This document shows positions 1-9,759 of a stretch of DNA of 64,000 bases, piece by piece. Below the pieces are notes generated by a model, which was not told the DNA's origin, ran no database searches, and saw only the letters and a list, made by a program, of their open reading frames with translations. Where the stretch lies: positions 1-64,000 of the forward strand of contig NWUY0305023538.1 of NCBI GenBank assembly GCA_004151065.3. Reading direction: 5' to 3'. Origin of the DNA: Larix sibirica. Lineage: Eukaryota; Streptophyta; Pinopsida; Pinales; Pinaceae. The number at the start of each line of letters is the position of its first letter. The first letter of the stretch is position 1. The position numbers and the translations under genes are program-made.

Positions 1-62
1 AAAGGCTTGCTTGACCAAAGGGAGGGCAAGGAAAGGCTTGCTTGACCAAAGGGAGGGCAAGG
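1..62 (+). repeat. 31-bp AAGG-bounded element, tandem pair (site 1)
   Basis: Two identical head-to-tail copies of a 31-bp unit occupy 1-31 and 32-62. The unit opens with AAAGGCTTGCTTGACC and closes with GAGGGCAAGG, so AAGG stands at both ends. The same pair recurs at 11131-11192, and a single copy lies at 16939-16969. Sequence beyond the pair is not shared between sites, so the short unit itself moved or was copied, not a larger segment. Cycas mitochondrial Bpu elements are short units with AAGG terminal repeats; this core is different, so I call it Bpu-like in architecture only. The window begins at the first base of the pair, so more copies may lie upstream. Confidence 0.9.
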
Positions 63-654
63 TATATGCCATTCATCATTATCTAAGGGGGCTGCCACTC
101 CCACTATTGCGTACTACCTCGGTGCCTAAACGGAGATCGTGGGACGAACTGCTGCAACCTAAACCTTAGCACTTCGATACGGATGCCCATTTCAACTCAA
201 AAAGCATAACCCGTAGAGACTACAGAGGCAGCACCAAAGAATATAACCCCGTGGACTCTCATTTATCCTAGAAAAGGCACTACTTATAAGAGCCAGACAT
301 ACGCTCAAGGATGGAAATATCCAGTCACTAATGGCTGGCTACTGCTACTAGTCATTCTCTAGTAGATCGGTTCTATTACTTCTCTTTGACTTATCTATCC
401 TCATAAATAAAGGAGTGCTTTTCCAACTGCCCTTCTTCTAAATCGGGGAGTCTTTATCCATTATAGACGAGCATTTGCATATTATTTTATGAGTCATTTT
501 GTCACAAATTATGGAGCGGAGCCGCATTCCCGACCCGACATAGGAGGGGAAATATGTCAGTTTTAGTTCCCTTTTTTTTATTATTCGATTGATTCTCTAA
601 ACTGAAGAGTATTCCCGGGAGGCAAGTTCCAACTGAAACGTCTGCCAAGAAAGG
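63..654. other. Spacer, nothing recognised
   Basis: No reading frame worth reporting and no RNA-like structure was seen. A short GAGCGGAGCCGC stretch near 533 resembles the small GAGCGAAGCGAGC-type hairpin words that recur elsewhere (for example 24224, 41511). Confidence 0.5.
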
Positions 655-800
655 CGTTACCCAGATTCACCTTATTCCCCCGTCACGTATTCTCATGTTA
701 CCAAATTTCCGCATTCCATTAAGTTTGCATTAATTATATCATTATCCCATTCCCGCAGCATCCCCACACGTCACCCGGGATCGCCCAGTACGCGTAAGGA
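655..800. repeat. Degenerate CATTCCCGC/CATTACCC repeat
   Basis: Variants of CATTCCCGC, CATTCCATT, CACGTCACCC and CATTATCCC alternate through the segment with no fixed period. Similar word strings occur at 59700-59900 and 61125-61235 in the same orientation and at 52140-52275 as the reverse complement (GGGGATGC, GGTAATGCG, GAATGCTGGGG). The family is recognised by shared words, not by a clean alignment. Confidence 0.45.
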
Positions 801-1735
801 AGTGGATACCACCCAGGACACGGATTCCAAGTGTTTGAGGTGGTACCGATTAAGAGTAGTAATTTATTGGTTTTATTGGTTTTATTGATTGATTGATGAA
901 TCCATTGATTGAATCCCCATCCATAGAAGAAAGAAGAAGGTCACCTTGCTTGCCTCGCTTCCAGAAATGATCTTTCTTTCTCTCTATATTCTTATATATT
1001 AGCGTCCCATGCCCTATACGATCAAAGTGAAAGCCTAAATAATAGGTAGTAGTTTCCATTCTTGGAAAAAGATAATAAAAATAGGCCGGTCTCCCATAGC
1101 TTTATAAGGTGCTGGGGGGCCATAGAGTGATAAGAGAATAAGTCCTTCCTGAGTTCAAATAAGATTGGGCGGGACTACTTACTACTGCAGGGAGAAGGGA
1201 CTAGAGCAGCTATTCAGGTTCCTACGTCCCAGGAAGTTCGTGAGCAAGGTTAGGTAAGGAAGTAAGGGTGTTCATTCCCAAGAGCCTCAAGCCCAGTCGT
1301 TGTTTGTTTTTTGTGTGGGACCATTTCAAAACCTTATCCATTTTTTCTTTTTACCAATTTGTAACAACCCAATGGGTTCGATGCCCAACTCATTGGGGGA
1401 CATAAATGGCTTTGCATTTCAATGTTTGCTTTTTACTTAAATAGGTCATTTTTACATAAAAAGAAGTTCTATTTCCATAGCTGATAGTAAGGTCATTGCT
1501 TATAAACCCCATGTTCGTTTCTACCTTACATTGGAGCTATGTTGATGCCATACACAAAAAATAGAGAAAAGAAGTTACCCTATTGTTTATAAACAACCAG
1601 AAGACATTGGTTTTGGAGCTTGGTTGGAGCCATGTTGTTTACTCCTCCTGGAATCAGCTGGTACTACCGGGTTGGCTGAAAACAGCAGTTATTGCTGCAT
1701 AGAACTCTTATCACTGCTAGCTATAAAGAAGCTCT
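801..1735. other. Spacer with a short GATT microsatellite
   Basis: A run of GGTTTTATT/GATTGATT units lies at about 864-912. Otherwise I see no gene. A 69-codon minus-strand frame covering 850-1059 is built partly on this microsatellite and has no recognisable features. Confidence 0.5.
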
Positions 1736-1736
1736 A

Positions 1737-1815
1737 CTCATCAGTGCACAAAGCTATTATACTCGGCTACTCCACTTGGTTACTTAGATGGGATACTCTT
1801 TTCGGGCTGGGTTAC
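1737..1815 (-). repeat. CCGAGTAACCAAG word repeat, minus copy
   Basis: The plus strand reads GGCTACTCCACTTGGTTACTTAGATGGG in broken form, which is the reverse complement of the CCAAGCCGAGTATCC/GAGTAACCAAG words that fill 43690-43880 and 55805-55890. Period is about 13 to 15 bp with many substitutions. Confidence 0.4.
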
Positions 1816-3388
1816 TAAGAATAACTTAGGGCAGCATGGAACTAAGACTATCGGCGTAAGTCCAGAGGGTCTGACCCTCCCCATAGTAGGGCTAAGAGAC
1901 TAATTACTTAACATGACCTTTTCCGGGGCGGGATGGGGCCGAGTGAGTCGCAACAGCAGCAATCTAGTATTTTTTCTAGCTTTTTTGTCTATAAGCTATA
2001 GTTTTATTATTAGTGCATAAATAGAAATTCTATAAGGCTGTGTCCTCTGAGCATAAGTGAAGCTATTCCCCTGAGGCTACAGCGAAGAAGCTAGCTATAA
2101 ATGAAAGAACTCAAGCCAGGTGCGCAACCGATAAAAAAGCAACTGTACATGCAAAATCCGAAGTAAAAACAGAAAGGTGAAGCAAGAACTGACCGAATGC
2201 TGGCAGTAGGATTCATCTTTCCTGTAAAAGAGTTTGAGTGGATCAACTGGTCATCTAGCCAAATAAGCTTATATAATTATTTATGTGGATCATAGGGTGT
2301 TGAATGTTGCATGTGTACACGACAAATTCTCCCCTATTTAACATAGGAAGTACTCGATAATGTGGAAGGAAAAGAAGCATATGCTTTCACTCATGGATTT
2401 AATAACCTCAGGTTATAATTTCCAAGGAGGAGAATACTACCTTTTTGACGAAGTGGGGGCTATTTCACTTATAATATTATGCCTTTTGGTCTAAAGAATG
2501 CACCTGTTGTCTTTTCTAGAATTAATTGCAGTTGCCGCGTTCAAAGTATGCATAAGTTCTCCTGTATGTCTACGTTGCGGGCCCGGAGAATGAAACTAGC
2601 TAGGCCGGATAGAGCTTCCTACACGGGGATGGAAGCAGGGAGATACTTCCAATAGTTGCCTAACGAGAAGCTAACCGGAGGTAGGAGGACGGAGCTTAAC
2701 GAGCCTGTGGATTTTTTAAACACTGTAAATATTGGCCATTTTAGAGTAACAAGCCTTGGCGAATCGTTTGTTTTTAATTCATAATCCCCTAAGTATGTGC
2801 CTCTCGGCGATTCGGCTTTTTCGTGGCAAAAATTGGATATCATATTTCATTTCCCCAGGTCCTTATAACTTCCCAATTTACCATATTGATAGGCTACTTT
2901 TCAGTAGTTAATTTACCACTTTTATCCCCCCGCCACTATAACTATTACCTGGTCTAAAGGCGTATAATTACCATCCTGATAGGGTGAGGCAACGAACTCT
3001 CGCCCTTGGCTCGGATTTATTGCTTGTCTCCAGTTACTTATTTAATTAGGGAGGGCAAGGCAAAGCCATCAAAGAAGGATTTCAAGCGGCGCTAAAGCGT
3101 GCTTATAAGACAAGACACCTCCTATACCTCTTGAGGCAAATACTCCACTCCACCTTATTGTAGGTAAATAGTGTTATTACTTCTATAAATAAAACGATTA
3201 ACGCTTCAATGGCCCTTATTACGTTATTAGCAGCTCTAACCAAAAGGATTCAATTTTATGTGTAACCCAGCCCAGGTTCCGATCCGAAGAATGGAATCGC
3301 ATTCAATTTACTCTCCCTCCTAACTAAAGGTGTGCCAGCCTCATTTCTTAACCCATATGAAATTAGGTGTGTTTGGCATGGCAAAGAC
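1816..3388. other. Spacer, nothing recognised
   Basis: Mixed sequence without a convincing reading frame. A 12-bp fragment at about 3050-3061 (GGGAGGGCAAGG) matches the 3' part of the 31-bp element and may be a remnant or chance. The phrase GGGCCGAGTGAGTCGCAACAGC near 1938 has a relative near 61270 (GACCGAGTGAGT followed by TCACAACC). Confidence 0.4.
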
Positions 3389-3433
3389 GTTTGTTTGGAT
3401 TCGAACCGAAACCCAGGTGCGGAGCAAACAAAC
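3389..3433. repeat. 9-bp perfect inverted repeat (tRNA T-loop mimic)
   Basis: Arms GTTTGTTTG (3389-3397) and CAAACAAAC (3425-3433) pair perfectly around a 27-base loop. Read on the minus strand the loop holds GGTTCGAATCC, which mimics a tRNA T-loop. The flanks do not fold into acceptor, D and anticodon arms, so I do not call a tRNA. Confidence 0.6.
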
Positions 3434-4019
3434 CAGCTTTCGCCTCTCTAATTGGGCTTTATTCGCCCGGCCCAAAAAGATCAATAGTGTCCCTATCTTT
3501 GTCCTACCAACCTGCTTATATATTTATTTATGGTTCCACCACCCCCCACACTGGCCAATTGACAAGTGCAGATAAGAATATATTACCTGCTTACGGTACA
3601 TATTTATTAATCCATATCATCCTAATAACTCCCTCCCATATATCCTTTCACTATTCACTATTCTTATTATTCTATCCCCCTTCACATTAGACCGTGTTAT
3701 ACCTTGTGGACTTATTATAATGACATATGAATATATGAAAATAATAATAGGGGTGGGCTTCTCTATTTAAATAAGGCCACTAGGCTGTGACGGAGATGTT
3801 TCCGGAGGATCCAGTCTCGGGAGCATCATAACTACGAGCAAGCTTGAGTCTTAATATAAATGTACTTATAACACATATAATAGAGGCACGGAGTGAGGCA
3901 GGGCGATTAGAAGCAGCTTAGGCGGGATAGCCACCCACTACTATAGGCCACTTTTCATTAGTGAAATCCAAATTTTATCAACAAGGTCACGCTACCTTGA
4001 ACTATCCCGATAGATAGGT

Positions 4020-4247
4020 TTGTTATTCTCCTTGCTGGGGGTTTTCGTCCCCCTATTCCGGCTCGTCGCTCTCGCTTTCTTTGTTGTTGTGGTCGTTTTG
4101 GGGTGTTGGATTCAATGTGTGCACGGGGTCCGATCGGCGGGGTACGGCTTCGGGTTCTCCCGGTGGTTCGGGGGGTGCTTAGTGGAGAGTTATTTTAGGT
4201 TTGATACTTTGGAGGCCAACTGGTGTAAATTAAGGAAGCAAAGGTAG
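4020..4247 (+). other. Hydrophobic-ORF repeat, copy A
   Basis: An open frame of 75 codons (TTG start, so a true start is unproven) encodes a strongly hydrophobic N-terminal half rich in Val, Leu and Phe, including FFVVVVVLGCW, then a Gly/Phe-rich tail. The same DNA family is seen at 62510-62875, where TTTCTTTGT, GGGGTG-TGG and GGGTCCG-TCGGC line up in order, and more distantly at 36005-36230. It may be a dispersed repeat that happens to be hydrophobic in one frame, or the remains of a small membrane protein gene. No family is recognised. Confidence 0.35.
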
Positions 4248-4440
4248 CCTATGAAGATGATAAAGAGTGCGAACACCGGAGCCTATTAAGTTCTCCTACG
4301 TGTGAACCTAGTCCTCAATTCATAAATAAAAGGTGGCTTGTTTCTTTCTCCAAACGTTGTAGCTGATTAAAAAGCGTATCGACAATCAAGTTATAGGTGC
4401 GGGTAAGTGCACCTTATCTACGAGTATATCCATTTATGTT

Positions 4441-4626
4441 TTGCACGTCCCTGTCCTCCCGGGTATAAGCAGCTCCGTATCTTTCTCGGTAAGGGTTGGT
4501 TCAAAGCGTAAGCGCTCATTCATTGTCCAGGGTAAAGCTTATTTTAAGAGTAACCGTGATCTTTCAGGTGCAGCTGGCTCTGTAAGCTCTGTATGGGATT
4601 TCAACAGTGTTGTCCCGTGCAGTTAA
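4441..4626 (+). other. Unidentified 61-codon open frame
   Basis: The frame (TTG start) reads as Ser/Val-rich with a basic patch, GSKRKRSFIVQGKAYF, and ends at a TAA. Composition is protein-like, but there is no ATG, no second copy in the window and no family I recognise. It may be a decayed coding fragment or chance. Confidence 0.15.
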
Positions 4627-4727
4627 GTCCATTTGCTTTCGCTCTTTCCAGGTAATTAAACCATTGATTTGCTTAATCATAAAGGTACCGCTTTAAAAGG
4701 AATCAGGTACCGCACCCGCTAGGTAAG

Positions 4728-4890
4728 AACACCTGTCATTGCCAGTATTCCAATAATTGATCCAAGAAGATTCGTTGATGCCAGGTGGCGATGCTGATAG
4801 GCGCGATCCAGGAGTCGATCCAGTTGATGCTGCTACTTGATGCCAAGAGGCAATCCAAGAGTTTATACAAGTTTTGATGCTGCGCATCGA
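4728..4890 (+). repeat. Degenerate GATCCA/GATGCCA repeat
   Basis: Words such as TTGATCCAAGA, TTGATGCCAGG, CGATCCAGGAG and GATGCTGCTACTTGATGCC repeat with a loose period of about 14 to 20 bp. Related wording (TGGATCGATACCTGGATC) appears at 51600-51630. Confidence 0.4.
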
Positions 4891-4964
4891 GCCAGCTTTC
4901 TTTCATCTTTATTTTTTTTAAACGTCCCAAGCAGCCACCCACACCTGGAACTCATAAGTTATTG

Positions 4965-5110
4965 TTCAAATGGAAAGGTTACACGTATGGATCGCTTTAA
5001 ACCTGTTATCTTTGTCACAGAATGGAAACCTGGTGAAAATACTCTTACTGTGGTACTGGCTTATTAATAAAGGTGGTGCATCAACTGCAAGGACGTATCA
5101 ATCGAAAAGT
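4965..5110 (+). repeat. Short diverged duplication, copy 1 (partner 9015-9110)
   Basis: The segment shares ordered words with 9015-9110: ACACGT-GAT-GC, TTTAAACCTG/TTTGAAACCTG, GTCACAG/TTTCACA, then AAAGGTGGTGCATCAAC against AAAGGCGGTGTATCAAC. One frame of GGTGGTGCATCAACTGC faintly recalls ribosomal protein L2 wording, but stops and spacing argue against calling rpl2. Confidence 0.35.
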
Positions 5111-6793
5111 TCAACGTATAAATGCAATTTCATATTTGGCTTATTCCTCTCCACTCCCAATCGAGAGGGGTAGGTGGTAAATTTCAATGCATTGAATGTT
5201 TAGTCCATACAGTAAGTACTAATAGCTAGAGATGCGAGAGTATCACGTATATATGCGACACGTAGATATTAGTATTACAATACCTCCCTATGGAACTTGT
5301 TGCCTTAGTCTTAGCTGTAGAGATACAACTTTACAGTAAGTCTTACTTAATAGGCCCGTTGGTCACTTGCTGCCGGCACTAATTGATAGGTTCAAGAGGT
5401 TCAATTTATTCGTAGAGTTCATAGAGGTATAGTTTTATTTTATAGTGAGAGTTATAGTTGGAGGGCTTTAATTCACTTGGTGGACCACTTACTTCTTGAG
5501 AGTAGGTTCTATGGATGGAAACTAGCCTTAATATGGGCACTTTCAGTCAGAGTGACAAATTACCATGGAAAAGGTAGTATAAATTTGATATCTCCTATTT
5601 GGATTCTTCCCCCCCCCCCTTGTTGTTTATGCCCCATTGGATCACTGAAGTAAACCCCATAAGGAGGATATTAGTCCCAGTGGCATTCCCAGGAAGGACT
5701 GGGAAGTATCCTATATATTCTAACATCATAAATATAACTTTTAGAAGAAGTCTCATTATATATAATTTTACAAGTATGAGAGTTTAGTACACGTGGACTA
5801 CAGGCTTCAGTGAGTACTATACTACTGCTAGTGATAATTGGTTAAAAATATGAAGGCTTCGCCTTTGAACATAGCAGCTCCAATGAATGAATGTATAATT
5901 CAGCAAGTTTAGATGAGTAACTAACTCATTTCCTTTCTTTCCACTATGGAAGTGGGAAAGGGTGGCTATATCTACCAACCAACAAACATGGATTCGTTCA
6001 ACTGGTTGTTTATTATGTAATGGTTTCCATAGATATGCAATAAATATTATTGGGATTTCCCTTGTTGTAGGCTAGGCTCTCCAACCAACACCTAGGAAGT
6101 AAACTTCCGGAAATGTCCATGTTCAGTAAGAATAATCTCCATTTTATAGACCAGATTAACTAGGAGGTTTCATATTGACCCGAAAGCGGTTCATAGTGCT
6201 GCCCCTATGAGCAAGTCATTTTTTTAACCTCATCAGCGGTATTATAACTCCATCTTCATCATTATGATAGGTGCCTATATACAACCTATGGTCTGTTGGC
6301 TTGTTTCAATTCAATGGAATTAGGCCAGGGTGCAAGGGCGGGACCCCATAGAGAAACTTACAGTAATGGCAGCATGCTCCAGTAATAATAAAATCCAGTT
6401 ATGTGCCCAGGGGGATTAATTAGACCCGTCCAAATTAAGTTGTGCCCCAGGCAAAAATAGCCTAATTACAAGGTTTTAAAAATTTGTACCACCCGAACCA
6501 ACAAATATGAATTAAATAAATGGATTCCATAAATCAACGGGTTGTTATATATTGGACTTCTGCTAGAAGTTACCGATGGGGATCTTCCATGGACTCATGC
6601 AAGTTAATGAATATGGACTCCTGCTGTTGAATCCATTTCTCAATTGGTCTTCCTCATTTGTTGAAACGGGGTGATATTTTCTACTTTCTTTTTTTTTTGC
6701 TAGCCCTAAGAAATGCCGCCTTAAGCTGTTGTGTAGCAGCCGGTAATGGGTGGTAGGGTAATAAAGAGCCTTATCTTACTTACTTAGTTCCCA
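5111..6793. other. Spacer, nothing recognised
   Basis: No gene or structured RNA seen. A run of nine or more C residues lies near 5611. Words around TATAGTGAGAGTTATAGTTGG (5440-5462) are loosely repetitive. Confidence 0.45.
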
Positions 6794-6823
6794 AGGTAGG
6801 GTAGACAAAGGTAGGGTAGACAA
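6794..6823 (+). repeat. 15-bp perfect tandem duplication
   Basis: AGGTAGGGTAGACAA occurs twice in succession. A second small duplication, ATGGAGGAT twice, lies near 6869-6888. Both look like recent slippage. Confidence 0.85.
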
Positions 6824-7439
6824 ATGATAAGCCTTCAACTTGCTTTGTTGATGTGCAGGTTAGATGCTTATGGAGGATATGGAGGATATTTCTCTTTGGG
6901 GCATAGTCCACGGAAAATTGATAGTTCCTACCGATCCTCAATAGTTATATCATTATGATAAGATGGTTGCGAAGGTGAAGATAATTTTTTGGAGTCTCTG
7001 AATACCCCTCCCCTAATTCCTCACATCGCAAGGAAATCAACATAGGAAATGAAGCATTGACAACTATCAAAGTGTAAATATTTATAGGAAGATACTATTG
7101 AAGAACAATATAAATAAAACATGCATGAGTAATTAATACACCGTGGCGAGTTACCTAATGAAGATCATTGTGCTCAGAGATAAATTTTTGTTATTGTATG
7201 AAGATTGAAGATGAGTAATTAGTGCCTATTGCACTAAACGGGTTCTCTCCTGTTTGGGAAGCCTTTGTTCAGAGTGTCCGTGCTCGGGAAAATCTTTCAA
7301 CTTATGATAAGCTTTGAGGCATATTTATCCAATGAAGAAGCAGTTTCATTTACTGTTGCTTAGCGAAGCGAGTTGATCCATAACTTATACTTATGAAAGA
7401 TAGAGATGGTGCGGGACAACAAAGAAGAGAAATCGTATG
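6824..7439. other. Spacer, nothing recognised
   Basis: No reading frame or RNA feature seen. The phrase TTAGCGAAGCGAGTTG near 7360 is one of several small GCGAAGCGA-type inverted words in the window. Confidence 0.45.
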
Positions 7440-7835
7440 GCTGTAGGTTCAGGCATGTATGGTCTAAAGTAAGGTCCGGTCCTAATCATAATATGTCTAT
7501 GCTTGAAGCGCTTCTATAATGCTTAAAGTAAGATCCAAAACTAATATTTATAAGGTCTATCGCTTATCGTGGGTATATAAGGCATGAAGGTCCAACACTA
7601 ATGTTAATCTACCTCTAGCTTCATGCGCGTATATAAGTTCTAAAGGTAAGGTCCGGTACGAATCAATCTTCATATGCATCTAGGTTAAGGCGCTCCAATA
7701 AAGGCATAAAGTAAGGCCCAGTACAACGATTCATCTATCTCTTGCTTCTCGCGCATATCGAATTCTAAAGGTAAGCTCCGATACTAATCAATCCTCATCC
7801 ACCTGTATCTGTTTTCGCGTATATAATGCATTCAG
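7440..7835 (+). repeat. Degenerate ~60-bp tandem array, about six units
   Basis: A core close to TAAAGGTAAGGTCCGGTAC followed by TAATCAATC recurs near 7464, 7523, 7583, 7641, 7706 and 7766, giving a steady spacing of 58 to 65 bp. Between cores the words CATCTATCT, CTTGCTTC and GCGCGTATATAA return in the same order. Units differ at many positions, so the array is old. No reading frame crosses it. Confidence 0.75.
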
Positions 7836-7969
7836 GCACTTAGCGCACTAGAGCACTACATCTGATCTTTGGTTGGCTTCTCTATCTTTCCCTAACCTAA
7901 TTAGCTACGGTACCGGGCACTATCCATCCCCCCTTTGTCAAGTTTTCAAAATCCCCTACCTGCCTACCT

Positions 7970-8560
7970 ATCGCGGGCAAGTTCCATATCGCGTACAGGA
8001 AGGCAGAACCGAGAAGGCAAGTCCTGCCTGAGCAACTCTCCATCTCACAGGCATGACCGATAAGGCAATTCGTTCGCTACCTACAGCAGGCAGTCGCGAG
8101 AAGGCAAGTCCTGAGCTCCCTCCCTACATATCGCACGCAGGCAACAACCATATTTAAGCAAGTCCTGATCTCTCGCAGGCAGGAACGGGAAGTCAATTAA
8201 TTAGCTAAAGCATAAAGGCACCGGGCACTAACTATCCCATCCCGAAGACAGGCAAGTCGTTTCTTTCCTTCGCCACATATAGAACGAGCTACAGCAGGCA
8301 TGACCGATAAGGCAAGTCATTATCTCTCGCAGCACCACCAACGAGAAGGCAAGTTGTTCGCTACCTACAGCGGGCAGTAACGAGAAGGCAAGTTGTTATC
8401 TCTCGCAGGCAGGCACCACCCACCAACGAGAATAGTCCTTCACTACATAGCTAAAAGCAAGTTAATAGGCAGCAGGCAAAAACGAGAAGGCAGGTCCTTA
8501 TCTACAAAGATATAAAGGAAAGTCCTGGGCTACATAGATAAGCAGCGCTATGAATTCCTT
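7970..8560 (+). repeat. Degenerate GAGAAGGCAAGTCCT array
   Basis: The word AACGAGAAGGCAAGT, usually followed by CCT or TGT and by a pyrimidine stretch and GCAGGCAG, recurs more than eight times (for example about 8015, 8098, 8297, 8340, 8380, 8480) with spacing near 40 to 60 bp. CAGGCATGACCGATAAGGCAA is seen twice. It directly follows the 60-bp array but its core differs. Confidence 0.7.
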
Positions 8561-8589
8561 CGCCATTGCAGGTCTGGGAAAGGGGGCGA

Positions 8590-8670
8590 GATAAGGCAAA
8601 ACTAAGGAAGAACTAGCGAAGGTGAAAGCCAAAAACACTAGGGAAGAACTAGTTAAGGCAAGAGGTGAGA
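8590..8670 (+). repeat. Two-copy GGAAGAACTAG repeat
   Basis: AAGGCAAAACTAAGGAAGAACTAG and a similar AACACTAGGGAAGAACTAG follow each other about 37 bp apart, each leading into AAGGTGAAAGC or AAGGCAAGAGG. This is the downstream fringe of the 7970-8560 array. Confidence 0.5.
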
Positions 8671-9014
8671 TGCCCTTGCATAATTACATATTAAAATCCC
8701 GAACTGTAAACCGCCGTTATTACATCCATAAAGTATAATATGTTAAATCATTTAGAGCTGTGGAGTTGAGTAGCCAAAAGATAGTGGATTAGCCAGGGAT
8801 CCAGAGCCTTACTAGAGTTTATTTCTTTCGGGCACTGAGACGGGCACTTATATTTGTGCACCTCTAACAATAAAGGAAATAAGGGACTTGCAGATTATTC
8901 TTCATCGGAAAGGTAAAACGTCTCTATGGCAACATTGTATATCAATGTATAGGCAGCACCCCTTAGCAGCAAGTCGAAACCAGTATCATATACTACTCTG
9001 GTTCGCTCATTGGA

Positions 9015-9110
9015 AACACGTCGATATGCATTTGAAACCTGTTTCTCTGGCTTTCACAAGGTGAAGCTAAAGGCGGTGTATCAACAACAAAGGTGGTGAA
9101 TCAAAACGGA
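9015..9110 (+). repeat. Short diverged duplication, copy 2 (partner 4965-5110)
   Basis: Ordered word matches to 4965-5110 are described there. Within this copy GGCGGTGTATCAACAACAAAGG and GGTGGTGAATCAAAA form a further internal duplication of about 24 bp. Confidence 0.35.
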
Positions 9111-9353
9111 CAAGTTAAAGCAGGTATGCGGGTCTCACATGGCGACGAAGATTTCACATTACTAGATAGCTACAGGGAGATAGAAAGAGAATCAACTGGC
9201 AAAAGAGACTTGTTGTTGCATATTCTTCGAAGAAAACTACAGCTTCTGAACTGGAATGGAAGGAGTGTAAATTGGAGTTGTTATAGAGATAGTAGAATCG
9301 GATTGAAATCTAGGGACTTTGTCAACGTCTGTATGCGAGTCTCGATTAAATAA
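9093..9353 (+). CDS. Unidentified 86-codon ORF
   Basis: The frame can start at GTG 9093 or at an internal ATG near 9126 and runs to TAA. The product would be hydrophilic and basic in the middle, with RKLQLLNWNGR, and has no signal peptide or membrane span. It stands alone, convergent with the 122-codon frame on the other strand 35 bp downstream. I recognise no family, and its 5' end overlaps a repeat (9015-9110). Mitochondrial spacers carry many such chance frames, so expression is doubtful. Confidence 0.2.
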   Translation: MVNQNGQVKAGMRVSHGDEDFTLLDSYREIERESTGKRDLLLHILRRKLQLLNWNGRSVNWSCYRDSRIGLKSRDFVNVCMRVSIK

Positions 9354-9388
9354 GGTTTAATACACTCTATTTAAAGTAGTGTAGGTTA

Positions 9389-9757
9389 CTAGCCTACCGT
9401 GTGAGGTGATATTAGTCCATGTAAGCTCCGGTAATAGCCGTAGCCCATAGAGTTGCCGTTCCACGGACACTTTTTGTAGTACTTACTATTGTTTAGTTTA
9501 TCACATTTGCAGCGAACCCGCTTCCGCTCTTTAATAGGTGCCGTTATAAACAACGAGCTCATTACAGCTTGTATTCTATCAAAATGGCCCATTGAAACTA
9601 CTACTATATAGAGTATCGTATTGTGATAATAAATACTAGGTGTCCCATTGACTTGCCCTAAAAACAAGATTGGTAAGACCTTACTTGGCAACAATGGATT
9701 TTCACGCCCACATCGGATCCGAAATGGCATATTGAAACTTATATATGCCCGTATCAT
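9389..9757 (-). CDS. Unidentified 122-codon ORF
   Basis: An ATG-started frame on the minus strand encodes a mixed protein: a basic start, a hydrophobic stretch near residues 27-52 (VLPILFLGQVNG and ILYIVVVSMG), then a basic Cys-containing part (KRVRCKCDKL, KKCPWNG) and a Tyr/Gly-rich tail. It is the longest ATG frame outside the repeat arrays apart from low-complexity ones. Composition is more protein-like than most spacer frames here, yet no motif of a known mitochondrial, plasmid or phage-type family is visible. It may be a real small gene, a decayed fragment or chance. Confidence 0.25.
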   Translation of the reverse strand: MIRAYISFNMPFRIRCGRENPLLPSKVLPILFLGQVNGTPSIYYHNTILYIVVVSMGHFDRIQAVMSSLFITAPIKERKRVRCKCDKLNNSKYYKKCPWNGNSMGYGYYRSLHGLISPHTVG

Positions 9758-9759
9758 AT

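Noticed and set aside
3361-3480. tRNA on the minus strand suggested by GGTTCGAATCC
   Set aside because: The T-loop-like word lies in the loop of a 9-bp inverted repeat, and no acceptor, D or anticodon arms form around it.
4965-5110. rpl2 fragment suggested by GGTGGTGCATCAACTGC
   Set aside because: Only a few residues resemble ribosomal L2, frames shift and stops intervene; the duplicate at 9015-9110 supports a repeat origin.
7440-8560. CRISPR array
   Set aside because: Repeat cores are diverged, spacers between them also share words, and no cas genes are present; these are degenerate tandem repeats.
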